Positions 17,690-25,700 of a stretch of DNA of 44,057 nt are shown in pieces. The notes beneath the pieces were generated by a model. That model saw only the letters and a list, made by a program, of their open reading frames with translations. It had not been told where the DNA came from and did not search any database. This DNA comes from Blastocatellia bacterium (GTDB taxonomy: Bacteria; Acidobacteriota; Blastocatellia; RBC074). Every line of letters starts with the position of its first letter. Position 1 is the stretch's first letter. The position numbers and the translations under genes were made by a program. Where the stretch lies: positions 1-44,057 of the forward strand of contig JAEUQN010000035.1 in assembly GCA_016789725.1 (NCBI GenBank). The letters are read 5' to 3'.

Positions 17690-18205
17690 TCCGTCACCCT
17701 GTCGCGCTTCCGTCAGCTTCGCCAAGCCGAAGTCCAAAATCTTGAGCCGTCCATCTTTGGTGATGAATAAATTTTCGGGCTTGAGGTCACGATGCACAAT
17801 GCCTTTTTCGTGCGCCGCCGCTAAGCCCGCCGCGATTTGTTGGGCATATTCAATCGCTTTGCGCACGGGCAACACGCCTTCGTCGAGTTGCGCCCGCAAT
17901 TCTTCACCTTCCAGCAATTCCATTACTAAATATGGATTACCTTCGTGATTACCGAAATCGTAGACCGTCAGAATATTCGGATGATTCAGCGCCGAGGTCG
18001 CCATCGCTTCCTGCTCGAAGCGATGCAAGCGGTCGGCGTCGTAGGCGACTTCGCTCGGCAGAACTTTGATGGCGACTTCACGATTCAAGCGGGTGTCGCG
18101 CGCGCGATAAACTTCGCCCATGCCGCCTTTGCCAATGGGGGCGAGAATTTCGTAGTGATCAAATGACGTGTTGGGGGCAAGGGGCATAGAATTTCGTTAG
18201 GGTAG

Positions 18206-18224
18206 CGCAAACTGTTAGTTTGCG
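18206..18224. repeat. Short palindromic repeat CGCAAACTGTTAGTTTGCG, copy 1
   Basis: Near-perfect 19-base palindrome between the kinase start and the HslV-like gene. The 318-base gap here contains no convincing gene; it holds this repeat and a second copy at 18309-18327. Confidence 0.65.
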
Positions 18225-18308
18225 GGGTTATTCAGGAAACCGCGCTGGAATAACAAATCGTGTCGGATTGAAGTATCTGTTTTTTTGCGGCAGTAACAAA
18301 TGAAGCCT

Positions 18309-18327
18309 CGCAAACTGACAGTTTGCG
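18309..18327. repeat. Short palindromic repeat CGCAAACTGACAGTTTGCG, copy 2
   Basis: Same palindrome as 18206-18224 with a changed centre (GAC for GTT). Conserved arms with a varying centre fit a dispersed repeat family. Confidence 0.65.
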
Positions 18328-18505
18328 CAACTGTTGCCGCGCGCGCAGTCTACCATAGCCGAAAGACATGCTCACGCTGGACGGCGAGAACGTTGTTTTG
18401 TTGCGATGGAATTGCGCTGCCGAAGCCAGTATGATGAGCAGGCGCGACGAAAGCGAAGGACTTCGGCGCAATTTTTATCAATCGTATTCATTTCTAAAAG
18501 ATTCT

Positions 18506-19093
18506 ATGACAACCATCGTAGTCGTAAAAAAATTGGGCCAAGTCGCTATCGCTGCCGACACCATGACCAAGTACGGTAGCTATATGAACGAACGCGCGAC
18601 CTACATCGCCAATCACGAAAAGATATTCCAGCTTGGTCAGAGCTATATCGGGCTTTCGGGGCCAGCAACTGCCGACTTGGCGATTAAGGATTTTTTTGCT
18701 CGCAAAAAGAATAACGTCAAACTGGACACGCCGCTGGAAATCTTTCGCATCTGGAACGAATTGCATCAGGTCTTGAAAGACGAATATTTTCTGAACCCAA
18801 CGAAAGATCAGGACGATTCGTTTGAATCCTCGCGCAGCCGCGTGTTGATTGCGAATCCACACGGCATTTTCGGCGTGGATTCGTATCGCTTTGTCCAGGA
18901 GTTCACCAAATTTTACGCCTACGGATCGGGCAGCGAATTTGCGATGGGTGCATTGTTTGCGGCCTATGATTCAGATCGCTCTGCATCTGAGTTAGCAACC
19001 CTCGCAGTCAAAGCAGCAGCCGAATTTGACGATGCGACCGGAGAACCAATCACGACTTATTCGCTCGCACTGAAAAAACAGCGCGCGAAATAG
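18506..19093 (+). CDS. HslV/proteasome-beta-like Ntn hydrolase
   Basis: A 195-residue protein starting at ATG 18506 (MTTIVVVKK); an upstream extension to 18368 has no resemblance to the family. Removing Met exposes Thr1, as in HslV and proteasome beta subunits. Mature Asp17 (in VAIAADT), a Lys in NHEKIF (equivalent to HslV Lys33 after a five-residue insertion) and the Ser of YGSGSEFAMGAL match the known active-site set. The C-terminal helices (ASELATLAVKAAAEFDD) also fit HslV. HslV normally works with the HslU ATPase, but no hslU or other AAA gene is adjacent, so this is probably a separate HslV-like group that self-assembles or uses another partner. It converges on the enolase-superfamily gene. 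Confidence 0.8.
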   Translation: MTTIVVVKKLGQVAIAADTMTKYGSYMNERATYIANHEKIFQLGQSYIGLSGPATADLAIKDFFARKKNNVKLDTPLEIFRIWNELHQVLKDEYFLNPTKDQDDSFESSRSRVLIANPHGIFGVDSYRFVQEFTKFYAYGSGSEFAMGALFAAYDSDRSASELATLAVKAAAEFDDATGEPITTYSLALKKQRAK

Positions 19094-19103
19094 CCTGACC
19101 TAA

Positions 19104-19175
19104 TGTAAAGCGATTTGCCAAATCGCGCTGTTTTGTTTCTTTGCCAAAGACAGCGATTTAGCAAATCGCTTTACA
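19104..19175. terminator. Bidirectional hairpin between convergent genes, built from AGCGATTTNGCAAATCGCT repeats
   Basis: TGTAAAGCGATTTGCCAAATCGCGCTGT-type sequence at 19104-19131 pairs with its reverse complement at 19150-19175, about 26 bp with few mismatches and an 18-base T-rich loop. Each arm is itself palindromic (19110-19126 and 19152-19170). It lies just after the HslV-like stop and overlaps the stop codon of the opposing gene. It has no classic T run, so termination is inferred from position. Confidence 0.6.
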
Positions 19176-20595
19176 CTACGCCAAGCCCTACGCCATTCAG
19201 CTTGCGTGTGTCAAACGCTCCATCCGTCACCTTGAAGATGCCGGGGAACTTCTTTTCCCACGGTTTGTTCGCCGCAGGCATGTATTGGCGCGAATTATGC
19301 TCGACGCCTGACACACCCGGCACGTGCGCGGCGATGCTCACCGAATGCAACAACGACGCGCCAGGACAGGTCAAATCCTGCACGCATAAAAACATCTTGT
19401 ATTTCTGCCCTGCTGCGGCCATCAGCATCGCTTGCGATTGGCCTTTGCAGGCTTTCAGCGCGATGCCGGTGTAGCCCATTTCGCGTGCGAGCAACAACGA
19501 TTCCAAATCCACCAGCGATTCGTCCACGACAATCGGGCGCAGCTTATTCGCTTCATGCATGACGTTTTGGCGATTCGCTTTCAGGTCGCGGGCGGTGGGC
19601 TGTTCGATGTACTGAATGCGCGCAAAACCTTTCGGCGTTAGTTCTTTCACCTTGCGCAAGTATTCGAGCAGGTAACCAATGTTCGGGCAGCGTTCGTTGA
19701 AGTCTACGCAGTATTTCCAATCAATATTCGGGCGCGTTTCATTCGCTATGCGATCAATGTTGACGGTGCGTTCGATGTCCCACTTCAGTTCGTCGCCCTG
19801 CAATTTGATTTTGATGTGCGTCAGGTTGTTGTACTTGATCCATTCGGCCAACGTGTTCGGCAAACCATCGTTGAGACGATTCGTCAATTCGCTTTCGAGC
19901 ACCGCATCTGCGCCGCCGACCGAGTGATACATAAACACACGCGGTCGCGGTTTTGTCATCACGTAGCGGTTCAGATATTCGCCTTTGAAATCCGGCGTCA
20001 GGTAATGCGACAAATCCTTCGCCATCAAATTCGGGCCGTAGGTTTGATAGACGTTGCGCACGTGAACCTTCCCGAACGCATCGTGAATCGCGGCATCAAA
20101 GGCGCTCGCTGTCACAATCGTGCAAAGTTTTGGGATCGGCGCGTCGAGCTTCAATTCTTTCGTGACTTCAATTGCAGCCTGTAAATATGCGGGTTCGAGC
20201 GCGGTGTTGATGTCAAGAGGATGCCCGAATTCCCGGTAATTCGCCGTAATTTTGTTGATGCGCGCGGCCAGCACTTTCATCGCATTCAGCGTTATGTCAT
20301 ACGGCATCGAACGCGAAGGAAACGCCCAGACGTTGCCCAGCGGCATGGAGCCGAATCCATTCGCCGTTTTGCCACTGGCGGTGCGTACACGACACTTCAC
20401 ATTGATGATCGTCGCGCGATCTACCGGAACGCCGCCGAATTTGTACGGCGCGCGATATTGATGTTCTTCCAGTTCGTAGGAAATATCTTCAATGCGGATG
20501 TCAGTTGTTCTGGCCTGAGCGTTTAGAATCGAAAAGCTTGTGACGCTCAAGCCCGTCACAGCTTGCAAAAAGCCTCGGCGCGAAGTCAGGTTCAT
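19171..20595 (-). CDS. Tat-exported enolase-superfamily enzyme (mandelate racemase/muconate-lactonizing type)
   Basis: A 474-residue protein with a twin-arginine signal ([19 protein letters not shown], residues 5-24), so it is folded before export. The remainder has the enolase-superfamily layout: an N-terminal capping domain and a barrel with KIKL at the end of the second strand (general-base Lys of the K-x-K motif), metal ligands in CVDFNE, YIEQPT and VVDESL, and a later Lys in ALKACKGQS. That set matches the muconate-lactonizing/dipeptide-epimerase subgroup. Substrate is unknown; a sugar acid, dipeptide or aromatic-derived lactone is possible. The export of a superfamily member that is usually cytoplasmic is notable. 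It is divergent from the CHAT-protease operon. Confidence 0.88.
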   Translation of the reverse strand: MNLTSRRGFLQAVTGLSVTSFSILNAQARTTDIRIEDISYELEEHQYRAPYKFGGVPVDRATIINVKCRVRTASGKTANGFGSMPLGNVWAFPSRSMPYDITLNAMKVLAARINKITANYREFGHPLDINTALEPAYLQAAIEVTKELKLDAPIPKLCTIVTASAFDAAIHDAFGKVHVRNVYQTYGPNLMAKDLSHYLTPDFKGEYLNRYVMTKPRPRVFMYHSVGGADAVLESELTNRLNDGLPNTLAEWIKYNNLTHIKIKLQGDELKWDIERTVNIDRIANETRPNIDWKYCVDFNERCPNIGYLLEYLRKVKELTPKGFARIQYIEQPTARDLKANRQNVMHEANKLRPIVVDESLVDLESLLLAREMGYTGIALKACKGQSQAMLMAAAGQKYKMFLCVQDLTCPGASLLHSVSIAAHVPGVSGVEHNSRQYMPAANKPWEKKFPGIFKVTDGAFDTRKLNGVGLGVV

Positions 20596-20683
20596 CAGTG
20601 ATTCCTCAGAAAAAGTGGGAGCAATTTCATTGACCGGTTTATCGTTGTGCGGGAACAGAAATTTGTCAACGCCGCTGTTGAGT

Positions 20684-20712
20684 TTGGAAAAAATCTATTG
20701 AGCCTGTAAAAT
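20684..20712 (+). promoter_or_regulatory. Possible sigma-70-type promoter for the CHAT/phosphoesterase operon
   Basis: TTGGAA at 20684-20689 and TAAAAT at 20707-20712 are separated by exactly 17 bases, about 88 bases before ATG 20800. The -10 box matches the consensus at five of six positions, the -35 box at four. It lies in the 204-base divergent gap. Acidobacterial promoter rules are poorly known, so this is a candidate only. Confidence 0.35.
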
Positions 20713-20799
20713 TCCCTTTCTCTTACAAGCAATACTAGCCGCCCCGATTGTCGCTCTGCACTCCTTTTCTTACCAAGGGCATCCACATTTTCAGCGATC

Positions 20800-22998
20800 A
20801 TGACAAAAGAACTTTTTGACCAGATTGTTGCTGTTCTCTTACCGGAAATGGACGATCCCAAAGAACGGAGAGAACTGATTCAAAAGGCGCTGGCGGGGTC
20901 TTCCGTCATTCAGAAACTCAACTGGAAAGGAAACGCCAGCACCTTCACACGTCACCTGGTACAGGTGCTTGACGATTACGGGAATCTTGCCAACGGTCAA
21001 TCAGCCATAGCGGCAATCTTGCTTGCCATCCAACAACGAACGGGAACGAATCGGCAAGGCTTGCAAACCGCGCTTGCTGCGTTGCTCCGCCAACTAACCC
21101 CACCGGCTTTTTCTGAAAAAAAATATGCGAAACCGCCTGCTATTTCGCCGATGTGGAGCGAGTCAATCGTGCAGCCTGCTTCGCATCCTGAATCGAAATC
21201 TGCGAGAGAGGAAGACTCGGATTTCGGCGGGGAAGAAACGTCTGCGATTGAAAAAATGCTGCGACTGAAAAGGGACGAAATCCAATTTTCTCCCGACGAT
21301 CTCAGTTCTTTCATTGGCCTGCCCAAAAGCAAGCCTGCGCCTGCGCCCCCAGCACCTCCGACCACGGCCAAATTCTCGTTTCGACTGGAAGGCAAAGACA
21401 CGTTCGGTGACCAAGTGAAATGTGGGACCGACGTAGATTTGATCTTCGACTACAACCATCTTTCAGACAAGATTCTCGCGGTCATACAGGCAAAAGAATT
21501 GAGTTCACTACTTCACGAAAATGGAGTCCTGGGAATCAGCATCATTCCCAAAGGCTTTACGACCCGCGATGGCAAATGGCACCAAACGGTGCAGTTTCAG
21601 AATGGGAAATTGCAAGAAGCCGCGCGCTTTCAACTCAAGGCGTCAGATGCGCCCGTGGATGGCGCAGGGGTCTATATAAGTTTTGATAAAGCGGGCGCGG
21701 TCATTTATGAATTCCAACTGGCAGTTCAGTTAGTGATGTCATTCAACATCTCTGACATCTCCAAGCTTTCGATCTTGCCGCCCGCCGAAATGGATTTGGA
21801 TGAAATGATGGCGGTGCAGGAGGAACCACGCACCGCGCGCTTGGTGCTTTGGTTGGATGGCGACAGTATTCATTACAGCCTCATCCAGCAGGATGATTTG
21901 GAACAGCCACTCGCCGGAGAATTTCAGAAAATCACGCGCACTTCCCTAAGCGATTGCCTGGGCAAAATTCAGAGCATCTTGAAACCAGTTTCCGAACATA
22001 TCATCTGGAACAAGCTCGGCTACCGGATTGATGCGCCACAGAACGAAGGGGAATATCGCGCCTTCGGGGAGTTTATGGAACGCGTCGCCACCGCAGGCTC
22101 AATCCTTTACTTTTCGCTGGCCGAAGATGATGAATGTCGGCAGCTCCTGGAAACGATTAACGCGCTTGCGCCTGACAGTCGCCTGAGCATTTCCACCGAT
22201 TGCGCCTTTCTACCCTGGGAAATTTTGTATCCCCATCGGTACAACTTTGAGTGGCCGGACGCGACGAAAAAGAAGGCTCCGTTGCAGGTCCAGGATTTCT
22301 GGGGGTATCGGTTCGCCATTGAATGTTTGCTCAAGGCCAAAGCCGCCTTCAAAATTCCGTATCGGGCGCATCAGACCGCACAGCCCTTCCTCAGTTGCAA
22401 TTTCAATCCCACCATTGATGCGATTGGCGGAGCTGCATATAAACCCGTCACCGATCAGGAAACGTGGGCCAAACAATTGGATGCCAGCCAGTACCGAATT
22501 GACGTGCGCAAGACGGGTCAGGACATCAAGACCATGTTGTTCACACCGGATTACGAAGCGACGGTGATTTATTTGTATTGTCACGGCAGCAATGATAAGC
22601 CATTGCAGGACAGCCAAAAAGAATTGCTGGAATTGGATGAGGGCATCCTGATTGATCCCAACGTGCTGACCGATGGCAGCACCTTCAAACACGGCCCCAT
22701 CGTGTTTTTGAACTCCTGTAGTTCCGGGGCTTTTTCGCCTCTGGCCTTTTCCACCTTCCTGACACGCTTTCGAGAAAAACAGGCGCTCGGATTGATCGCT
22801 ACGAATTTTCCGGTGCCAGCGGCGTTTGCGGCCAAATTTGGTTGGGAAATCATTGAACGATACATCCAACCGCCGACCAAAACGCTTGGCGATGTTTTGC
22901 TCCAGGAGCGGCGGCGTTTGCTGGATGCGCGCAACCCACTGGGATTGTTTTATTCCCTGCAATGTCCAATGGGCATCACGGCGCGGCCCGTTAAATAA
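20800..22998 (+). CDS. CHAT-domain caspase-like protease with N-terminal adaptor-type domain
   Basis: A 732-residue cytoplasmic protein. Residues 1-100 form a helical bundle (GNASTFTRHLVQVLDDYG, QQRTGTNRQGLQTALAALLRQL) resembling the small death-like effector-associated adaptor domains that precede effectors in bacterial conflict systems. Residues 100-185 are a Ser/Pro/Ala-rich linker, and residues 185-320 look like a beta-sandwich. The C-terminal CHAT domain (about 440-732) contains LPWEILYP, the catalytic His595 in YLYCHGS and Cys640 in VFLNSCSSG, then GLIATNFPVPAAFAAKF; both catalytic residues are present. CHAT proteases are cysteine peptidases of the caspase/separase group, used in phage defence (for example with type III-E CRISPR) and cell-death-like modules. 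The downstream phosphoesterase lies 24 bases away, so the two are probably coexpressed. Target unknown. Confidence 0.85.
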   Translation: MTKELFDQIVAVLLPEMDDPKERRELIQKALAGSSVIQKLNWKGNASTFTRHLVQVLDDYGNLANGQSAIAAILLAIQQRTGTNRQGLQTALAALLRQLTPPAFSEKKYAKPPAISPMWSESIVQPASHPESKSAREEDSDFGGEETSAIEKMLRLKRDEIQFSPDDLSSFIGLPKSKPAPAPPAPPTTAKFSFRLEGKDTFGDQVKCGTDVDLIFDYNHLSDKILAVIQAKELSSLLHENGVLGISIIPKGFTTRDGKWHQTVQFQNGKLQEAARFQLKASDAPVDGAGVYISFDKAGAVIYEFQLAVQLVMSFNISDISKLSILPPAEMDLDEMMAVQEEPRTARLVLWLDGDSIHYSLIQQDDLEQPLAGEFQKITRTSLSDCLGKIQSILKPVSEHIIWNKLGYRIDAPQNEGEYRAFGEFMERVATAGSILYFSLAEDDECRQLLETINALAPDSRLSISTDCAFLPWEILYPHRYNFEWPDATKKKAPLQVQDFWGYRFAIECLLKAKAAFKIPYRAHQTAQPFLSCNFNPTIDAIGGAAYKPVTDQETWAKQLDASQYRIDVRKTGQDIKTMLFTPDYEATVIYLYCHGSNDKPLQDSQKELLELDEGILIDPNVLTDGSTFKHGPIVFLNSCSSGAFSPLAFSTFLTRFREKQALGLIATNFPVPAAFAAKFGWEIIERYIQPPTKTLGDVLLQERRRLLDARNPLGLFYSLQCPMGITARPVK

Positions 22999-23022
22999 GC
23001 CTGCGCCTCGAAAGGAAACCGT

Positions 23023-24363
23023 ATGAGCGACAAAAAAGTTACGATCAGCGTCAGCGATTTACACATTGGTGGTGGCCCCGATGATCCCGGCGACGATCAC
23101 GTCTATCACCAGCGGCAATTCAGCCAGTTCATTGCCAGACTCAAGGATTCACCCGAAGGACAGGCAGGCGAAATCGAGTTATTCATCAATGGTGATTTTC
23201 TGGAATTTGCGCAGGTGAATCCCGGTGCCTACACGCTTGGCTCAGCGAAATACTGGTGCTCTGAAGCAGAATCCATGCAAAAACTGGAACCGATCATCCA
23301 GGGTCACCCGGACATCTTCGCCGCGCTCAAGGAATTCAGCGGACGGGGAAATCTGGTCACGATGGCAGCCGGCAATCACGACGTCGAGCTGTTCTGGGCC
23401 GATGTGCAAAAGCGTTTGCAGGAAGTGGCGGGGCCAATCTCATTTGCTTTGGGCGAGGAATGGTTCACGCGTTATGACGGGCGCTTGAAAATCGGACACG
23501 GGCATCAGTTCGATCCGGCAAATAAGTTTGAGAGCTGGTGGAATCCGATTTTAGCGGGACCGGATGGAGTCGCACGATTAGAGATGTGTCCCGGAACATT
23601 GTTCATGGTCAAATTTGTCAATTGGCTCGAAGGCGAGTTTCCCTTTGCCGACAACATCAAACCCGTAACCAATCTGCGGCAAATTCTGTGGAAGGAAGAT
23701 CGTCTTAGCTTTGCCGCCGTCGCGTGGATGTTGGCGCGCTTCCTTGCCCGGCATCCCAAATCAGCTTTAAGCACGGAAACGGACAACACCAAACTGGCAG
23801 CGCACCTGCGTCAGATGTTGGAATTTGACGATGACTTTGCGGCCCAAATCACCAGGTTATATCAAAAAGTACACGCGTCAGCAGCAACCGTCGAAACGGT
23901 GCGACAGGAACTCAAATCAGATCAGGCGGTCTTCACCTTCCTGTGCGATGTGATGCCGCAATTGCCGCCCGAAGAATGGATGCCGGTGCTGGACCTGGCC
24001 GGGCAAAGCGTGAGTTTAGGCATCGGTGGCAAAAGCTCCACGCTGGGGATTGCCGATCCCAAGGCCCGCAACGACAAAGAAACCTTGCGCGCCGCCGCTA
24101 GTGCAGAATTGAACGCAGAGAATGGGCCGGAAATCGTCGTGATGGGGCATACGCATCAGCCCGACGAAAAGCGCAGCAATCGTGGCGTGTATTTCAATAC
24201 AGGATCGTGGACACGCTATGCCGAGTTGTCACAGATGGAAAACCTGACGTTGGAAAACCTGCGACACGAAGAGAAATTTCCCTATCAACTGAATTACGTC
24301 CGGGTCGAACGACTCGCGGACAACACTTTGAAATCTGAAATGATTTGTTATGAACAAGGCTGA
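23023..24363 (+). CDS. Calcineurin-like metallophosphoesterase paired with the CHAT protease
   Basis: A 446-residue protein with the full two-metal set of calcineurin-like phosphoesterases: SDLHIGG (Asp12, His14), NGDFLEF (Asp58), GNHD (Asn118, His119), GHGH (His159, His161) and GHTH (His376, His378). The order and the spacing to the first GHGH resemble LpxH-like enzymes, but an insertion of about 200 residues separates GHGH from GHTH, with a helical stretch (residues 240-330) that could bind a partner. Substrate may be a phosphoester, nucleotide second messenger or nucleic acid; sequence does not decide. A strong AAAGGAAA site precedes ATG 23023, 24 bases after the CHAT gene stop. No signal peptide is present, so it acts in the cytoplasm. 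Confidence 0.87.
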   Translation: MSDKKVTISVSDLHIGGGPDDPGDDHVYHQRQFSQFIARLKDSPEGQAGEIELFINGDFLEFAQVNPGAYTLGSAKYWCSEAESMQKLEPIIQGHPDIFAALKEFSGRGNLVTMAAGNHDVELFWADVQKRLQEVAGPISFALGEEWFTRYDGRLKIGHGHQFDPANKFESWWNPILAGPDGVARLEMCPGTLFMVKFVNWLEGEFPFADNIKPVTNLRQILWKEDRLSFAAVAWMLARFLARHPKSALSTETDNTKLAAHLRQMLEFDDDFAAQITRLYQKVHASAATVETVRQELKSDQAVFTFLCDVMPQLPPEEWMPVLDLAGQSVSLGIGGKSSTLGIADPKARNDKETLRAAASAELNAENGPEIVVMGHTHQPDEKRSNRGVYFNTGSWTRYAELSQMENLTLENLRHEEKFPYQLNYVRVERLADNTLKSEMICYEQG

Positions 24364-24381
24364 CGACAATCAGAAACCGCG

Positions 24382-24402
24382 CGTGATTTAGCAAATCGCA
24401 CG
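24382..24402. terminator. Palindromic hairpin between convergent genes (third AGCGATTT-type repeat)
   Basis: CGTGATTTAGCAAATCGCACG reads almost the same on both strands and shares its core GATTTAGCAAATCG with the repeat at 19152-19170. It lies in the 48-base gap between the phosphoesterase stop and the opposing protease stop. No T run follows; terminator role inferred from place. Confidence 0.5.
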
Positions 24403-24411
24403 ACACCTTGT

Positions 24412-25530
24412 TCAGGCCGCCAGTTCCAGACGATTGCGAATCAAATACAACAATTGCTCGCGCCCGATCAAGCCGAGCACGCGTTCATCTTCAACGACGG
24501 CAATTTGAGCCACGTCATATTGCTCCATCAGCCGCAGCACTTCCTCAATGCTCGCCGTGGGCGCAACGGCATGCAAGTTGGCAAGTGGTTGCATCACGGC
24601 TTGCACGGACGTATTCGCCCAATCGTGGCGAGGCACTTTGCGCACATCGGTAAGCGTGACCAGGCCGCGCGGTTGCTCGAATGAACCGACGATGAAGCAA
24701 CGGCGTCCGCTCAGCAATAAATGACTCTCGACAAATTCCAGCAGCGAAGTTCCCGCTGCCACCACCGGGCAATCGGTCGTCATCACTTGCCGCGCCTGCA
24801 CGCCCGTCATCGCGCGTTGCGTTTCCATCTGCACCCGCGCACCTTCCGCCGCATTGCTCAGAAACCACCCGATAAACATGAGCCATAATCCATTGGCGAG
24901 GTTTTGACTGGCAAAAACCAGAAAGAGTCCTTGCAAGATGAAAAAATAACCAAACAATCGCCCGGCACTCGCGGCCACCTGCGTCGCTCGTTCCCGATTG
25001 CCCGTGACCTTCCATACAATTCCCCTCAACACGCGCCCGCCATCCAACGGTAAACCCGGCAGCAAATTGAACGTCGCCAGCCCAACGTTAACGAGCGCCA
25101 GCCAACCGACCATGCTACTGATGACAGCAGAACTCGTTTGAGTAACGTACCAAATCGCGCCGAAAATCAGCGCCAGCAAATAACTCGACAAAGGTCCAAT
25201 CAATGCAATCCAAATTTCAGCCGCAGGCTGTTTCGCTTCTTCCTTGATTTCCGCCACACCACCAAAAACGAACAGCGTGATCGAACGGACGGCATACCCA
25301 TAACGTAATGCCAGCCATGAATGCGCCAGTTCGTGAAAGAGGACCGAGCCGAAAAACAAGAGGCTGGCAGCAACACCAATGCTGATGTGCGCGGCTTGGG
25401 GAAGTTGCGGAAATTGCCCCGCAAACTTTGCGACCAGCGAAAATGTCACCAGCGCAAAAATCAGCAGCCAACTGAAATGCACCAAAATAGTGATTCCAAA
25501 AATCGAACCGAGGCGTAAGGCGACACGCAT
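24412..25530 (-). CDS. Site-2 protease (M50 family) with C-terminal CBS domains
   Basis: A 372-residue inner-membrane metalloprotease. I chose ATG 25530 (MRVALRLGSIFGITILVHFS) because AAGGAG lies ten bases upstream; a longer frame to 25665 lacks family similarity. The zinc motif HELAH (about residue 67) and the second ligand motif NLLPGLPLDGGRVLRG (about residue 150-165) are intact, so activity is expected. About six hydrophobic segments span residues 10-210. Two CBS domains occupy the C terminus (VMTTDCPVVAAGTSLLEFVE; VMQPLANLHAVAPTASIEEVL), a layout known as sporulation-type or Rip3-like site-2 proteases in which nucleotide binding to CBS may gate activity. The gene is divergent from the kinase-like gene at 25701. 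Confidence 0.9.
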   Translation of the reverse strand: MRVALRLGSIFGITILVHFSWLLIFALVTFSLVAKFAGQFPQLPQAAHISIGVAASLLFFGSVLFHELAHSWLALRYGYAVRSITLFVFGGVAEIKEEAKQPAAEIWIALIGPLSSYLLALIFGAIWYVTQTSSAVISSMVGWLALVNVGLATFNLLPGLPLDGGRVLRGIVWKVTGNRERATQVAASAGRLFGYFFILQGLFLVFASQNLANGLWLMFIGWFLSNAAEGARVQMETQRAMTGVQARQVMTTDCPVVAAGTSLLEFVESHLLLSGRRCFIVGSFEQPRGLVTLTDVRKVPRHDWANTSVQAVMQPLANLHAVAPTASIEEVLRLMEQYDVAQIAVVEDERVLGLIGREQLLYLIRNRLELAA

Positions 25531-25700
25531 ACCGTTTTTCTCCTTTCGACAAAAAGGGCAAAGAGTGTGCCAGATAACCGCCTTCCGTTTCTGCGCGGTT
25601 TTGCGCATTCCAGCGGGAAAGTTTTCCCACTCGCAGGGCCGAATCATCCGCAATCCCGCTGGCATTTGACTTGCTCATCAAAAGGCGGAGTTGAATTGTT

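Larger units (their letters stand above)
15423..18187 (-). pseudogene. Ser/Thr protein kinase with TolB/WD40-like propeller, single frameshift near 15962-15971
   Basis: From ATG 18187 an N-terminal Hanks-type kinase domain (residues 1-275) has the glycine loop IGKGGMGEVYRA, catalytic VHRDLKPEN and the DFGLAKL metal motif, so the kinase should be active. A linker and one transmembrane helix (about residues 338-360, [21 protein letters not shown]) lead to a propeller made of SPDG/SPDS repeats (VVSPDGQKLAFIGR, WSPDSRSLGFG, IAPDGRNVALVR). The frame breaks in a G-rich tract at 15962-15971 after LLRSAAG; a different frame continues the propeller (SDWSKDGRYLLYSR, LSPDMRWLAYTSDESG) to the proper end at 15423. 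One extra base in the G tract restores a full gene of about 920 residues. Either a sequencing error or a real break; the truncated frame would run on to 15623 with unrelated residues. Confidence 0.88.

Noticed and set aside
18232..18471. Open frame on the minus strand in the gap before the HslV-like gene
   Set aside because: No ribosome binding site, no domain, and it spans a palindromic repeat.
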